The position numbers and the translations under genes are program-made. Below the pieces are notes generated by a model that ran no database searches, had not been told where the DNA came from, and saw only the letters and a program-made list of their open reading frames with translations. Positions 7,916 to 16,770 of a stretch of 47,044 nucleotides of DNA are shown here, one piece after another. Source of the DNA: a bacterium (GTDB lineage Bacteria > Chloroflexota > Dormibacteria > Aeolococcales > Bog-877); assembly GCA_021802045.1 (NCBI GenBank), contig JAKABB010000010.1, positions 1 to 47,044 on the forward strand, read 5' to 3'. How positions within the stretch are numbered: the first letter of the stretch is position 1; each line of letters begins with the position of its first letter.

Positions 7916-10054
7916 ATGCAGGACCTCCCCAGCCGCTCCCCCGCCTTCGAGCGCCGGCCCGGCAGCACGCGCCGCCGGCGGGCCGGTCGGCCCCGGTCGG
8001 GTCCGGCCGGGCGCCGCGGCCACCGCGTCCTGCGCTTCCTCGGGTGGCTGGCTGCCGCCGGGGTCCTGGCGGGCGGGGTCGGGATCGGGGGAGCCCTCAT
8101 CGCCCTGGCCGCCTACAGCTACAGCCTCCCCAGCGTCAGCGGCCTGCTGAGCATGGGGCCCCCACGGGACAGCTACCTGCTGGCCGCCAACGGGACCCTC
8201 CTCGCCACCCTGAACGAGCCCGGGACCCATCACATCCACATCGCCTACAAGAACATCAGCCCCTGGGTGATCCGGGCCACGGTCGCCGTGGAGGATCGCC
8301 AGTTCTTCAGCAGCACCAGCGGGATCAACGTCCCCCGGATCATCGCCGCCGGGCTCCACGACGTCCTCCACCCGCACTCGCTCCAGGGGGCGTCCACCAT
8401 CCCTGAGCAGCTGGCCAAGATCTCCTTCCTCACCCCCGACCGCACCCTCAGCCGCAAGATCCGGGAGGTCCTGCTGGGCGCGGCCATCACCAGCCACTTC
8501 AGCAAAGACCAGATCCTGCAGATGTACCTCAATCGCATCGACTACGGCAACCAGGCCACCGGGATCGGCTCCGCGGCCGAGCTCTACTTCCACATCCCCG
8601 CCAGCAGGCTGAATCTGGCCCAGGCCAGCATGCTGGCGGGCATCCCCGACGCCCCCAGCGCCTACGACCCCCTGCTCTACGTCGGCGCCAAGGGGCCCAA
8701 CTACGCCAAGGAGCGTCAGGGCGTGGTCCTGGAGGCGATGGTGGCCAATCACGCCATCACCCAGGCCCAGGCCAGCGCCGCCTACCACCAGCCCCTCACC
8801 TACTACCCCTGGCAGGACAGCCAGCCGATCATCGCCCCCGACTTCGTCAACTTCGCGGTGGGACAGCTGCAGCAGCAGTTCGGCGAGGCCTACCTCAACC
8901 CCGGGGGCTGGACCATCCGCACCTCGCTCAACCTGCCCTATCAGCGTCTGGGCGAGCGCCTGCTCCAGAACAAGGCCAACAACGCCCGCCTCGCCCGGGA
9001 CTACAACATCCACGACCTGGCGATGGTCTCCGTCGACCCCCGCAACGGGGAGATCCTGGCCATGATCGGCACCAGCAACTACCGGGGGCCGTGGGGTCAG
9101 ATCAACATGACCGATGTCGTGCGCCGGCCCGGCTCCACCTTCAAGCTCTTCACCTACACCGCGGCCATCGCCTCTGGGAAGTTCACCATGACCACCCCGG
9201 TCCTGGACGAGCCCATCAACATCAACGGGTACCAGCCGCACAACTACGACTACCTCTTCCATGGACTCTGCCCGCTGAAGATCTGCCTGGGCAACTCCTT
9301 CAACATCCCGGCGGTGAAGGTGGAGATGATGACCGGTCTGGGCAACGTGGTCACCATGGCCCAGCGCATGGGCGCCAAGAACATGCTGAACCCGGCCAAC
9401 ACCTACGGGGTGGCCCTCACCCTGGGCGGGCTCTCCCAGGGGCTGACCGAACTCGACCTGGCCACCGGAGGCTCGGTGCTGGCGGCGGGCGGGGTCCTGC
9501 ACCAGCCCACGACCATCCTCCAGGTCCAGCAGAACGGCCACACCATCTACCGCTACGACCTAGCCCAGAACTCCGTCCAGGTGGTCAGCCCCGGGGTGGC
9601 GTACATCATGAACGCCATGCTCTCCAACAACAACAACCGGGTGGCGGAGTTCGGCTACGCCAGCCACCTGACCCTGCCCGGACGGCCGGTCTCGGCCAAG
9701 ACCGGGACCACGGACAAGCAGCTGGCGAACGGCGCCTACAGCCCCTTCATCGAGGACAACTGGACGGTCGGCTGGACCCCCCAGCTCCTGACCGCGATGT
9801 GGGTCGGCAACCCCAGCGGCGCCCCCCTGTCCGGCGTCACCTCCGGGATCAGCGGGGCCGCCCCCCTCTGGCAGGACTTCATGACGTCCGCGCTGGTCCA
9901 CCAGCCCGTGCTCTGGTACCCCAAGCCGGCCAGCCTCCTCGCGGTCGGCAGCGGCAGCAACACCAACTACTACCTGCCGGGCACCGTGACCAGGGCCAAC
10001 ACCCCCTACCCCTGCCTCCCCGCCTACAAGGTCAACTGGCACGGGAACTGCTAA
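7916..10054 (+). CDS. Class A penicillin-binding protein (glycosyltransferase plus transpeptidase)
   Basis: The protein has 712 residues. A basic cytoplasmic tail (1-38) precedes one membrane segment (about 39-68). The glycosyltransferase-51 domain has catalytic Glu126 in VEDRQFF, then GASTIPEQLAK and RKIREVLLGAAITSHFSKDQILQMYLN. The usual His of the first motif (FxxHxG) is absent (FFSSTSG), and the ILExYLN Glu is Gln. The transpeptidase domain keeps all three motifs: Ser407-Thr-Phe-Lys410, Ser461-Phe-Asn and Lys595-Thr-Gly. It would polymerise and crosslink peptidoglycan outside the membrane. No PASTA or other C-terminal module is present. The stop codon overlaps the convergent LLM gene stop. 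Confidence 0.92.
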   Translation: MQDLPSRSPAFERRPGSTRRRRAGRPRSGPAGRRGHRVLRFLGWLAAAGVLAGGVGIGGALIALAAYSYSLPSVSGLLSMGPPRDSYLLAANGTLLATLNEPGTHHIHIAYKNISPWVIRATVAVEDRQFFSSTSGINVPRIIAAGLHDVLHPHSLQGASTIPEQLAKISFLTPDRTLSRKIREVLLGAAITSHFSKDQILQMYLNRIDYGNQATGIGSAAELYFHIPASRLNLAQASMLAGIPDAPSAYDPLLYVGAKGPNYAKERQGVVLEAMVANHAITQAQASAAYHQPLTYYPWQDSQPIIAPDFVNFAVGQLQQQFGEAYLNPGGWTIRTSLNLPYQRLGERLLQNKANNARLARDYNIHDLAMVSVDPRNGEILAMIGTSNYRGPWGQINMTDVVRRPGSTFKLFTYTAAIASGKFTMTTPVLDEPININGYQPHNYDYLFHGLCPLKICLGNSFNIPAVKVEMMTGLGNVVTMAQRMGAKNMLNPANTYGVALTLGGLSQGLTELDLATGGSVLAAGGVLHQPTTILQVQQNGHTIYRYDLAQNSVQVVSPGVAYIMNAMLSNNNNRVAEFGYASHLTLPGRPVSAKTGTTDKQLANGAYSPFIEDNWTVGWTPQLLTAMWVGNPSGAPLSGVTSGISGAAPLWQDFMTSALVHQPVLWYPKPASLLAVGSGSNTNYYLPGTVTRANTPYPCLPAYKVNWHGNC

Positions 10055-11076
10055 GGGTCCCCCGCCGGGGAACCGGGCCGCTCCCGTGCCAGACGCGGGC
10101 GGGCGGCGGCGGCGAACCGCTCCAGGGCATCGCCCTCCACCGCGTGGGGAAAGTAGCAGCAGACCTCCTCCACCCCGGCGTCGAGGTACGCCTCCAGCTG
10201 CTGCGCGCAGGCCGCCGGCGTCCCCACCAGGCGGCGGGCGCGGTAGGCGGCGGGGTCCTCGTGCCAGCGGTTGAACCGCTCCGCCAGCAGATCGGCGGCG
10301 GCCTCCGTGTCCGCGGCCAGGACGTCCACTACCACCGACACCCGCACGCTGGCCGGGGCCCGGCCGGCGCTGCGGCAGTGCTCGGCCAGGACCTCGACCT
10401 TGTGGCGCACGCGCTCGGGCGGGCCGAACAGGCTGCACCCGTCGGCGGCCCGCGCCACCTCCCACAGCGTCCGGCGCTCGCCCGCCCCGGCGATCCAGAT
10501 CGGCGGCCGCGGCCGCTGCCACGGCGGGGGCGTCCCGGTCGCCCCCTGCAGCTGGTGGAAGCGGCCGTCGAAGCCGATCGCGGTCTCGGCGGCCCAGCAG
10601 GCGTCGAGCAGCCGCGCCGCCTCGCCGCAGCGGGCGATCCGCTCGGGGGTGGCGGGAAAGGGCACGTCCCAGGCCCGAGCCTCGGCCTCGTCCCATCCGG
10701 CCCCCAGCCCGACCTCCAGCCGCCCGCCGGCGGCGAGGTCGAGGCAGGCCAGCGTCCGGGCCAGGAGGGCCGGATGGCGGAAGGGTACGCAGAGCGCCAT
10801 GGTGCCCAGCCGGACCTCGGTGGTGCGGGCCGCGAGCGCGCCCAGCAGCACCAGGGGGTCGAAGACCGGGCGGGGCAGCACCTCGGGGACGGTGTGGAGG
10901 TGGTCGTAGGTCCACAGCGCCCCGTAGCCCGCGCGCACCGCCCGGTCGGCCACCTCCAGGCTGAGCGCCCACTGCCGTGGGGCCGGCAGCCCGGCGGGGA
11001 GGTCGAGGCGCCACCCCTGGGGCACGTACACCCCGAGCCGGGCCCCGCTGGCGGGGTGGCCGGCCGGGAGCGTCAC
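10051..11076 (-). CDS. LLM-class (luciferase-like, F420/flavin-dependent) oxidoreductase
   Basis: The protein has 341 residues with a TIM-barrel pattern of the bacterial luciferase superfamily: ALWTYDHLH near the N terminus, TEVRLGTMALCVPFRHPALLARTLACLD, and GRLEVGLGAGWDEAEARAW. The GxGAGW motif and preceding histidines are those seen in F420-dependent members. Substrate cannot be told. The GTG start overlaps the rsfS stop by 4 nt, so it is the last gene of the rplU operon. Its stop overlaps the convergent PBP stop, leaving no room for a separate terminator. Confidence 0.85.
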   Translation of the reverse strand: MTLPAGHPASGARLGVYVPQGWRLDLPAGLPAPRQWALSLEVADRAVRAGYGALWTYDHLHTVPEVLPRPVFDPLVLLGALAARTTEVRLGTMALCVPFRHPALLARTLACLDLAAGGRLEVGLGAGWDEAEARAWDVPFPATPERIARCGEAARLLDACWAAETAIGFDGRFHQLQGATGTPPPWQRPRPPIWIAGAGERRTLWEVARAADGCSLFGPPERVRHKVEVLAEHCRSAGRAPASVRVSVVVDVLAADTEAAADLLAERFNRWHEDPAAYRARRLVGTPAACAQQLEAYLDAGVEEVCCYFPHAVEGDALERFAAAARPRLARERPGSPAGDP

Positions 11077-11438
11077 CGGGGGCGGGCGGCGGGGCTCCGG
11101 CGGGGCCGCAGCGCCCGGGCCGGGCCCCAGAGCCCTTCCAGGTCGTAGTAGGCCCGCTCCCCCGGAAGGAGCACGTGGGCGATGACCGAGTCGTAGTCCA
11201 GGCAGGCCCAGGAGGCCTCCTCCAGCCCGGCGGTGGCCAGCGGATGGATGCCCACCGCCCGCCCCTGCTCCTGGATGGCGTCGGCGATGGCCCGGACCTG
11301 GCGGTCCGTGTCCCCCTCGCAGATCACGAAGTAGTCGGCGATGGTGGTCCGCGGCCGCACGTCGATCCGGACCACGCCGCGGGCCTTGCGGTCGAGGGCC
11401 GCATCCCCAATCAGACGGCTGAGCTGGAGCGACGTCAT
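11073..11438 (-). CDS. rsfS: Ribosomal silencing factor RsfS
   Basis: The protein has 121 residues with the RsfS/DUF143 signature: KARGVVRIDVRPRTTIADYFVICEGDTDRQVRAIADAI and a following region matching the WVLLDYGDVVVHVF block (here WACLDYDSVIAHVLLPGERAYYDLEGLW). The family binds uL14 and keeps the large subunit from joining the small one when nutrients are scarce. The start ATG overlaps the nadD stop (ATGA). The frame stays open far upstream, but only this start gives the family N terminus. The C-terminal 14 residues are Arg/Pro/Ala-rich. Confidence 0.93.
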   Translation of the reverse strand: MTSLQLSRLIGDAALDRKARGVVRIDVRPRTTIADYFVICEGDTDRQVRAIADAIQEQGRAVGIHPLATAGLEEASWACLDYDSVIAHVLLPGERAYYDLEGLWGPARALRPRRSPAARPR

Positions 11439-12097
11439 CCGAGCCCGATTATGGCAGCGCCCGGAGGCGGCACCGCGCCGCCGGGCGCCCCGGAACGGTA
11501 CAGCCCTCGCGCCTGGATGTAGGCCGCCACCGCCGGCGGCAGCGCGTCGACGCAGGGGTCCCCCGCCCGCAGGCGGCGGCGGATGGTGGTGGCGGCCAGG
11601 GCCGGAGCCTCGATGGCGCCGACGTGGTGCCAGGCCCCACCTCCCTGGAGGAGACCGGGGCCGGGGCCGGCCCCCATCGGCGGGACCCCCGGCCGGTCGT
11701 ACACCACCAGCTCCGCCAGGGCCAGCAGCCTCTCCGGCTCGCGCCAGCGCCCCAGGGCCCGGGCGGCGTCGGCCCCCAGGGCCAGGAGCAGCCGCGTGCC
11801 CGGGTGGGCCGCCCGCAGGGCGGCCACGGTGTCCACGGTGTAGGAGCGGCCCCCGCGCTCCACCTCCAGGGGGCAGGCGCTCAGCCCCGGCCGCTGGGCC
11901 ACCGCCAGCTCCACCATCCGCAGGCGGTCCGGGGCCGAGGCCACCGGTGGGCGGCGGTGCGGCGGCCGGGCGCTGGGGACCAGCCAGGCAGCGCCCGCGC
12001 CGGTGCGGGCCCGCAGCTGGTCGGCGGCGGCGAGGTGGCCCAGGTGGACCGGATCGAAGGTGCCACCGAAGAGGAGCACCGCCGCCGGTGGAGCCAT
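11435..12097 (-). CDS. nadD: Nicotinate-nucleotide adenylyltransferase
   Basis: The protein has 220 residues. The nucleotidyl-transferase motif GGTFDPVHLGH is at 11-21, and the C-terminal ATTIRRRLRAG corresponds to the family ISSTxIR motif. The enzyme adenylates nicotinate mononucleotide in NAD synthesis. The start ATG shares one base with the obg stop (TGATG) and the gene ends in a 4-nt overlap with rsfS, so it is tightly coupled. Obg-nadD-rsfS order is standard in Gram-positive genomes. A short Gly/Pro-rich tail (SGAPGGAVPPPGAAIIGLG) extends beyond the usual end. Confidence 0.94.
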   Translation of the reverse strand: MAPPAAVLLFGGTFDPVHLGHLAAADQLRARTGAGAAWLVPSARPPHRRPPVASAPDRLRMVELAVAQRPGLSACPLEVERGGRSYTVDTVAALRAAHPGTRLLLALGADAARALGRWREPERLLALAELVVYDRPGVPPMGAGPGPGLLQGGGAWHHVGAIEAPALAATTIRRRLRAGDPCVDALPPAVAAYIQARGLYRSGAPGGAVPPPGAAIIGLG

Positions 12098-13389
12098 CAC
12101 CGGTCCGGCTCGAAGGTGAAGGTGTGCTCGCCGATCTGGACCGCGGCCCCGGCCGCGGCCCCCGCCGCCGCAAGCGCCCGCTCCACCCCCAGCCGGCGCA
12201 GCCGGCGCTGGAGGTGCTGGAGGGCCTCCGCGTTGTCGAGGTCGGTCATCGCCACCATCCGAGCCAGGTCCGGGGCGTCGACCACGAAGACCGCTCCCGC
12301 CTGGCGCACCGGCACCTCTCGGCCCCGCTGGGCGGCCGGGCCCCGGTAGACGCGCACCGGCGGCCCCGCCGGTCCCGGGGTTGACACGGCATCCCGCAGC
12401 CGGCCGGCGGCCGCGTGCAGGAGCTCGGCGCACCCGGTCCCGTCCAGGGCGGCGATGGGATGGACCCCGGCGACGCCACCGGCGCGGCGGCCCAGCCGCC
12501 GGCGCAGGGCGGCCCCGGCCGCCGGCGTCAGACGGTCCACCTTGTTGAGGGCCAGCAGGCGGGGCTTGGCTGCCAGCTCGGGGCTGTGCGCCCGCAGCTC
12601 GGCCTCCACCGCGTCGACGGCCGCCAGCACCGCCTCCGGCCCCCCCTGGGCGCCGTCGACGACGTGGACCAAGACCCGGGTGCGGCTGAGGTGGCGCAGG
12701 AAGGCGATTCCCAGGCCGGCCCCCGCGTGCGCCCCGGCGATCAGCCCGGGCACGTCAGCCACGATGAGCCGCCCCGCCGCCTCATCGGCGGCGATCCCAA
12801 GGTTGGGGCTCAGCGTCGTGAAGGGGTAGTCGGCGATCTTGGGATGCGCACCGGTCCAGGTCGCCAGCAGGGTGGACTTGCCGGCGTTGGGCTGCCCCAC
12901 CAGCCCGATGTCGGCGATCAGCCGCAGCTCGAGGTGGACCCGGCGGGCCTCCCCGGGCGCGCCCAGCTCGTGCAGCCGGGGCGCCCGTCGGACGGCGGTG
13001 GCATAGCGGGCGTTGCCGCGGCCGCCGCGCCCGCCGGCGGCCACCACCACCCGCTCCCCGGGACGGGCCAGGTCGGCCAGCACCGCCCCCGTCGCGGCAT
13101 CGGTGACGACGGTCCCCGCCGGCACGGGGAGCTCCAGCGGGGCGCCGTCCGCGCCGTGCCGGTGGGCCCCCTGACCGGGGCGGCCGTCGCCGGCCGCGTG
13201 GAGGCGAGGGACGGCGTAGGGCTGCAGCGATCCCAGCTGCACGCCGGCCACCAGCACCACGTCCCCGCCCCGGCCTCCGTCGCCCCCGTCGGGGCCACCG
13301 AGCGGGATGTACTTCTCCCGACGGAAGGCGACGGCCCCGGCGCCCCCGCGCCCGCCCGCCACCTCCAGGGTCACCTCGTCGAGGAACAC
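12097..13389 (-). CDS. obg: Obg/CgtA-family GTPase
   Basis: The protein has 430 residues in the three-domain Obg layout. The glycine-rich N-terminal Obg fold (about 1-157) contains GGRGGAGAVAFRREKY and GGDGGRGGDV. The G domain has GQPNAGKS, switch/G3 DVPG and G4 NKVD. The C-terminal OCT domain (about 350-430) ends QIGEHTFTF. It assists large-subunit assembly and links growth to GTP levels. The GTG start is preceded by AGGAG at a short spacing. The gene lies 34 nt after rpmA, the common rplU-rpmA-obg order. Confidence 0.96.
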   Translation of the reverse strand: MFLDEVTLEVAGGRGGAGAVAFRREKYIPLGGPDGGDGGRGGDVVLVAGVQLGSLQPYAVPRLHAAGDGRPGQGAHRHGADGAPLELPVPAGTVVTDAATGAVLADLARPGERVVVAAGGRGGRGNARYATAVRRAPRLHELGAPGEARRVHLELRLIADIGLVGQPNAGKSTLLATWTGAHPKIADYPFTTLSPNLGIAADEAAGRLIVADVPGLIAGAHAGAGLGIAFLRHLSRTRVLVHVVDGAQGGPEAVLAAVDAVEAELRAHSPELAAKPRLLALNKVDRLTPAAGAALRRRLGRRAGGVAGVHPIAALDGTGCAELLHAAAGRLRDAVSTPGPAGPPVRVYRGPAAQRGREVPVRQAGAVFVVDAPDLARMVAMTDLDNAEALQHLQRRLRRLGVERALAAAGAAAGAAVQIGEHTFTFEPDR

Positions 13390-13423
13390 CGCTCCTGGCG
13401 CCCGCGGGCGCCGCGCCCTCCCG

Positions 13424-13693
13424 TCAGCCGGCTACGGCCACGGCGGGGACGACCTGGACCCGGGTGCGGTCGGCCCCGTGCCGGTCGTACACGACCTCGC
13501 CCGTGGCCAGGGCGAAGAGGGTGTGGTCCCGCCCCACCCCAACGTTGGGACCGGCGAGGATGCGGGTCCCGCGCTGCCGCACCAGGACCGACCCGGCGGG
13601 GACCGTTCGGCCCCCATAGACCTTCACCCCCAGACGCTGGGCCTGGCTGTCGCGGCCGTTGCGGCTGCTGCCGCCACCCTTCTTATGTGCCAT
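13424..13693 (-). CDS. rpmA: Large subunit ribosomal protein bL27
   Basis: The protein has 89 residues and begins [16 protein letters not shown]. The following [23 protein letters not shown] and [13 protein letters not shown] blocks match bL27 throughout. The N-terminal tail reaches the peptidyl transferase centre. No cleavable N-terminal extension of the Firmicute kind is present. AAGGTGG three bases before the ATG is the ribosome site. The start lies inside the end of rplU, an 11-nt overlap. Confidence 0.97.
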   Translation of the reverse strand: MAHKKGGGSSRNGRDSQAQRLGVKVYGGRTVPAGSVLVRQRGTRILAGPNVGVGRDHTLFALATGEVVYDRHGADRTRVQVVPAVAVAG

Positions 13694-14150
13694 CGTCCAC
13701 CTTCTTGGGCGCGGCCCGGCGCGAGGCCCGAGGCTGGGGCGCGTCGCCGGGGTCGGTGGGGCTGGGGCTGGTGGTGGATGCCGGGGTCGCCACCACCTCG
13801 GCGGGACGCGCCGCAGGGGGCCCCTCGGCGGCGGGGGCGCCCACCGACTCGATGCGCAGCTCGGTGAGCTCGGCCCGGAAGCCCTGGCGCCGGCGGTAGC
13901 GCTTCTTGGGCTTGTACTTGAAGATCAGCAGCTTCGGCCCACGGTGGTGCCCCACCACCGTGGCCTCGACCACCACCCCGGGGACCGACGGCGCGCCCAC
14001 CACCGGGGCGGAGTCCTCACCACCCGCGACCATGCGCACGTCCGCCAGGGTCACCGTCGACCCGGGGGGGTCCGGCAGCCGGTCCACCACCACGGTGTCA
14101 CCGGGCGTGACCCGGTACTGGCGTCCGCCCTGCTGGACGATGGCGTACAT
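13683..14150 (-). CDS. rplU: Large subunit ribosomal protein bL21 with long C-terminal extension
   Basis: Residues 1-103 match bL21: [20 protein letters not shown] at the start and [24 protein letters not shown] near the end of the core. About 50 further residues are Ala/Pro/Ser/Thr-rich, with a basic end (RRAAPKK). They are absent from the roughly 103-residue standard protein and overlap the rpmA start by 11 nt. The tail is probably disordered and surface-exposed. Because the extension contains the rpmA ribosome-binding site, it may serve translational coupling. A TACACT promoter and leader hairpin lie upstream. Confidence 0.96.
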   Translation of the reverse strand: MYAIVQQGGRQYRVTPGDTVVVDRLPDPPGSTVTLADVRMVAGGEDSAPVVGAPSVPGVVVEATVVGHHRGPKLLIFKYKPKKRYRRRQGFRAELTELRIESVGAPAAEGPPAARPAEVVATPASTTSPSPTDPGDAPQPRASRRAAPKKVDDGT

Positions 14151-14192
14151 GGACTGACTGCTCCCGAAGCCGCCGCACCCGGACGGCAGCGT

Positions 14193-14242
14193 GGTCCGGC
14201 ACCATGGTGCGGACCCGTGAACGAATGGCGGTCCGCAGTGTA
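14193..14242 (-). promoter_or_regulatory. rplU operon promoter and leader hairpin
   Basis: TACACT on the minus strand (14242-14237) is a TANNNT -10 about 87 nt before the rplU ATG. Within the leader, a stem with one bulge (gtccggcacc with ggtgcggac, 14195-14215) could be a regulatory or terminator-like hairpin. It sits just after the lipoprotein gene, so it may also end that transcript. Confidence 0.5.
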
Positions 14243-14268
14243 CCAGAGCCCGACGGCGAGCCCGGGGG

Positions 14269-15222
14269 CTAGGGGACCGTGACCGGGGCCAGGGCGGCGC
14301 TGTTGGTGATCGTGATCGGGTTGGCGCCGGTGCCGCTGATCACGGCGGCGGTGGAGCTGTAGACCCCGGGAGGGACGAAGGACATCACCCGCGCCTCGAA
14401 GGCCACGGTCAGCACCCCCGGCCGGTTGCCCGAGGCCCCGGGGATGCTGAACCCCGACCAGTTGGGCACCGTGGTGCCCTGGTTGGGCATGACCGCGCCC
14501 GAGCTGCTGGCGTTGCCGCCGGTCGAGAGCGTGCGCAGGAAGATGAAGTTCTCGGGCAGGGTCACGGAGAGGGTCGTGGTCCCGGACGGGCCCGCCCCGG
14601 TATTGGTCACCACCGCCTGGTAGAGCACGGTCTTCCCGGCCGGGACGGTTGGCGGCGTCGCCCGCAGGGACAGTTGCAGAGCCGCCGCCGGGCTGACCGA
14701 GATGGCCAGCGTGGGGCCCACCAGAACGCTGCTGGTGCCGGCGGCGAAGACCCTGGGGGCCAGGCTGTAGTGGCCGGGGGCGCCGGTCGCCCTCAGGACG
14801 ATGGTCAGCACCACCTGGGAGGGCACCCCGGGGACGCTGGGTCCGAGCTCCCAGGCGCCCCACACCGGGACCGCGGCCCGGGTGGCGGGGTCGACGTCGG
14901 CGGTCCGGACCACGTCCCCGTTCTCGGCGGCGCTGGTGGTGTCCACGTAGGTGAACTGGTTGGGCAGGGCGATGCGCACCGCGACCCCGCTCACCGAGCG
15001 GTCGGTCTGGTTGGTCACCGTCACCTGCAGGGTGGCGCTCTGCCCCTCGGGCACCGCGGACGTGCTGACCTGCCCTCCCGGGCCCAGGAGGACGCTGGAC
15101 ACCTTGAGGCCGGTCACGCCGCCGCCCCCCCCGCAGCTGGCGAGCAGGCCCGCCAGTCCGGTCGCGACCACCGCCCCGCCCAGGAGCAGGGAGCCCGGCC
15201 TGGCCCGACGCCCCACGATCAC
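14269..15222 (-). CDS. Surface lipoprotein with repeated immunoglobulin-like (DUF11/CARDB-type) domains
   Basis: The protein has 317 residues. A basic start and hydrophobic stretch lead into lipobox LASC with Cys30 as the acylation site, so it should be exported and lipid-anchored. Two repeats share the pattern ATLQVTVTNQTDRSVSGVAVRIALP and VLYQAVVTNTGAGPSGTTTLSVTLP, followed by FTYVDTTS or FIFLRTLSTGG. This is the conserved-repeat (DUF11-like) beta-sandwich found in cell-surface proteins. Ligand is unknown. The GTG at 15222 is chosen for GGAG eight bases upstream and because it begins the signal peptide. It lies 40 nt after maf. Confidence 0.8.
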   Translation of the reverse strand: MIVGRRARPGSLLLGGAVVATGLAGLLASCGGGGGVTGLKVSSVLLGPGGQVSTSAVPEGQSATLQVTVTNQTDRSVSGVAVRIALPNQFTYVDTTSAAENGDVVRTADVDPATRAAVPVWGAWELGPSVPGVPSQVVLTIVLRATGAPGHYSLAPRVFAAGTSSVLVGPTLAISVSPAAALQLSLRATPPTVPAGKTVLYQAVVTNTGAGPSGTTTLSVTLPENFIFLRTLSTGGNASSSGAVMPNQGTTVPNWSGFSIPGASGNRPGVLTVAFEARVMSFVPPGVYSSTAAVISGTGANPITITNSAALAPVTVP

Positions 15223-15262
15223 GGCTCGGCTCCGGGCCTCGGCCGGGGGCAGCGCTGGAGGG

Positions 15263-15940
15263 TCAGCGCGGACCGAGCGCCATGCGGCTGGGGCCGGCCA
15301 GGGGCCGGCGCACGACCGCCGTCTTCCCCAGGGCCAGGTGCCAGTCGGGCGCGGTGGGCAGGGGGTTGGGGTAGCCGACCTCGCCGAGGAGGCGGAGGGC
15401 CAGGCCACAGTCGAGCCCGATGACGGTGTCCATGCGCCCGGCCACCGCCTCCACCAGGGCGCCACCCGACCCCTGGACGGCGTAGCCCCCAGCCTTGTCG
15501 AGCGGTTCGCGCCCGGCCACGTAGTTCTCCAGCTCGGTGTCGTCGAAGCTGCGCATCCGGACCGCTGACCGCGAGACGCCCATGGACTCCTGCCCGGTCC
15601 GGGTGCTGAGGGCGCACACCCCGGTCAGGACCAGGTGGCGCTGCCCGCGCAGCACCCGCAGCATCTCCCGAGCCCGATCGGGGGTGCCGGGCTTGCCCAG
15701 CGGGCCCCCGGGGCCGACGACGATGGTGTCGGCGGCGACGACGTAGGCGTCCTGCGCCTCGAAGCGGGCCGCCACCTGGTGGACCTTGGCCCGCGCCACC
15801 AGCTGGATGGCGAGGTCGGCGCAGAGGCCGGGTCGCATCGGCTCCTCGCTGGTGGGCAGGCTCACCAGGAACCGCAGTCCGAGGCGCTGCAGCAACTCCC
15901 GCCGCCGGTCCGAACTTGAGGCCAGGACGAGCTCAGCCAT
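15263..15940 (-). CDS. maf: Maf-family nucleoside triphosphate pyrophosphatase
   Basis: The protein has 225 residues. It shows the N-terminal LVLASSSDRRRELLQRLGL signature, the central VVAADTIVVGPGGPLGKPGTPDRAREMLRVLRGQRHLVLTGV block, and the end DKAGGYAVQGSGGALVEAVAGRMDTVIGL. Maf enzymes hydrolyse dTTP, UTP or modified nucleotides and limit their incorporation. The C terminus is about 25 residues longer than usual. The ATG at 15940 gives the family N terminus; an ATG 20 codons upstream (16000) is less likely. It follows the membrane cassette after 53 nt. Confidence 0.92.
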   Translation of the reverse strand: MAELVLASSSDRRRELLQRLGLRFLVSLPTSEEPMRPGLCADLAIQLVARAKVHQVAARFEAQDAYVVAADTIVVGPGGPLGKPGTPDRAREMLRVLRGQRHLVLTGVCALSTRTGQESMGVSRSAVRMRSFDDTELENYVAGREPLDKAGGYAVQGSGGALVEAVAGRMDTVIGLDCGLALRLLGEVGYPNPLPTAPDWHLALGKTAVVRRPLAGPSRMALGPR

Positions 15941-15993
15941 GCAACTGGACCCGCAGGGCGCGACGATGGGGCTGATGCACGGTGGTGTCCAGT

Positions 15994-16770
15994 CTAGCAT
16001 CGCCCCACCGCCGGCCCGTGGACGGCGTTCGCGGCCCGGAGCGCCCAGACCCCCCGCCAGCCCAGCGCCAGCCCCACCGAGACCCCGGCCCACAGCCCCA
16101 GCGCGGCGGGCACGGGCCAGGCGTGCAGGCCCGGGACCCACAGGAAGGTGCAGATGGCGGCGTGGCCGGCCCAGCGGATGGCGGCCGGCCACGGGACCGG
16201 CCCCCCGGCCGCTCCCGCCCCGCTGAGGGTGGGCAGGAGCACGGCGGCCAGAGCCCCCACCACGATGCGGGCGGCCAGCGCGCCGGGTCCCGCCGGCCCC
16301 AGGAGGGCACCCCAGCTCGCCCCGTGGAACCACAGGCCGAGCCCCAGCAGCGGTGTGATCCACAGCAGGTGGGCGACCGCGTCCCAGTCGGCGGCGCGCC
16401 GCCACCCGGCGGCCGGGACCTGAGGGGCCCGCCCCCGGGGCCGGGCCCACAGATCCGCGGCCCAGAGGGCAGCGACCGCCAGCGCCGGTCCCCCCAGGAC
16501 CAGCGGCGGGCCCGCAACCGGAAACTGGCCCACGGGGCTGTCGGGCCAGGGCAGGGTGCAGACCCCGATCCCGGCCAGGAGCAGGATCGGCAGTGCCGCC
16601 AGGGGCGGGCCCATCCGGGGTGCGCCCCACCGGGCCCGCGGGTGGCGCGGCCCGGGACCGGGCAGCGCGGCCGACCCGGCGGTCACCGCCGCCACCAGGA
16701 GGCCGGCGACGCCGGCGGGGTAGATCCCGATGGCGGCGCAGAGCGCCAGGGCGGAGACGAAGGTGTTCAC
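15994..16770 (-). CDS. Membrane protein, last gene of the antiporter-like cassette
   Basis: The 258-residue hydrophobic protein has about 7 or 8 predicted membrane segments and no lysine. It has no confident family match. The loop RHPRARWGAPRMGPPLAALPIL followed by hydrophobic helices is faintly like NuoH/HyfC, the quinone-side subunit of complex I-type enzymes, but the NuoH signature motifs are not clear. The GTG start overlaps the preceding gene by 4 nt (GTGA), so it belongs to the same translational unit. If the cassette is an energy-coupling complex, this would be its smallest channel or anchor subunit. That role is inferred only from position. Confidence 0.6.
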   Translation of the reverse strand: MNTFVSALALCAAIGIYPAGVAGLLVAAVTAGSAALPGPGPRHPRARWGAPRMGPPLAALPILLLAGIGVCTLPWPDSPVGQFPVAGPPLVLGGPALAVAALWAADLWARPRGRAPQVPAAGWRRAADWDAVAHLLWITPLLGLGLWFHGASWGALLGPAGPGALAARIVVGALAAVLLPTLSGAGAAGGPVPWPAAIRWAGHAAICTFLWVPGLHAWPVPAALGLWAGVSVGLALGWRGVWALRAANAVHGPAVGRC

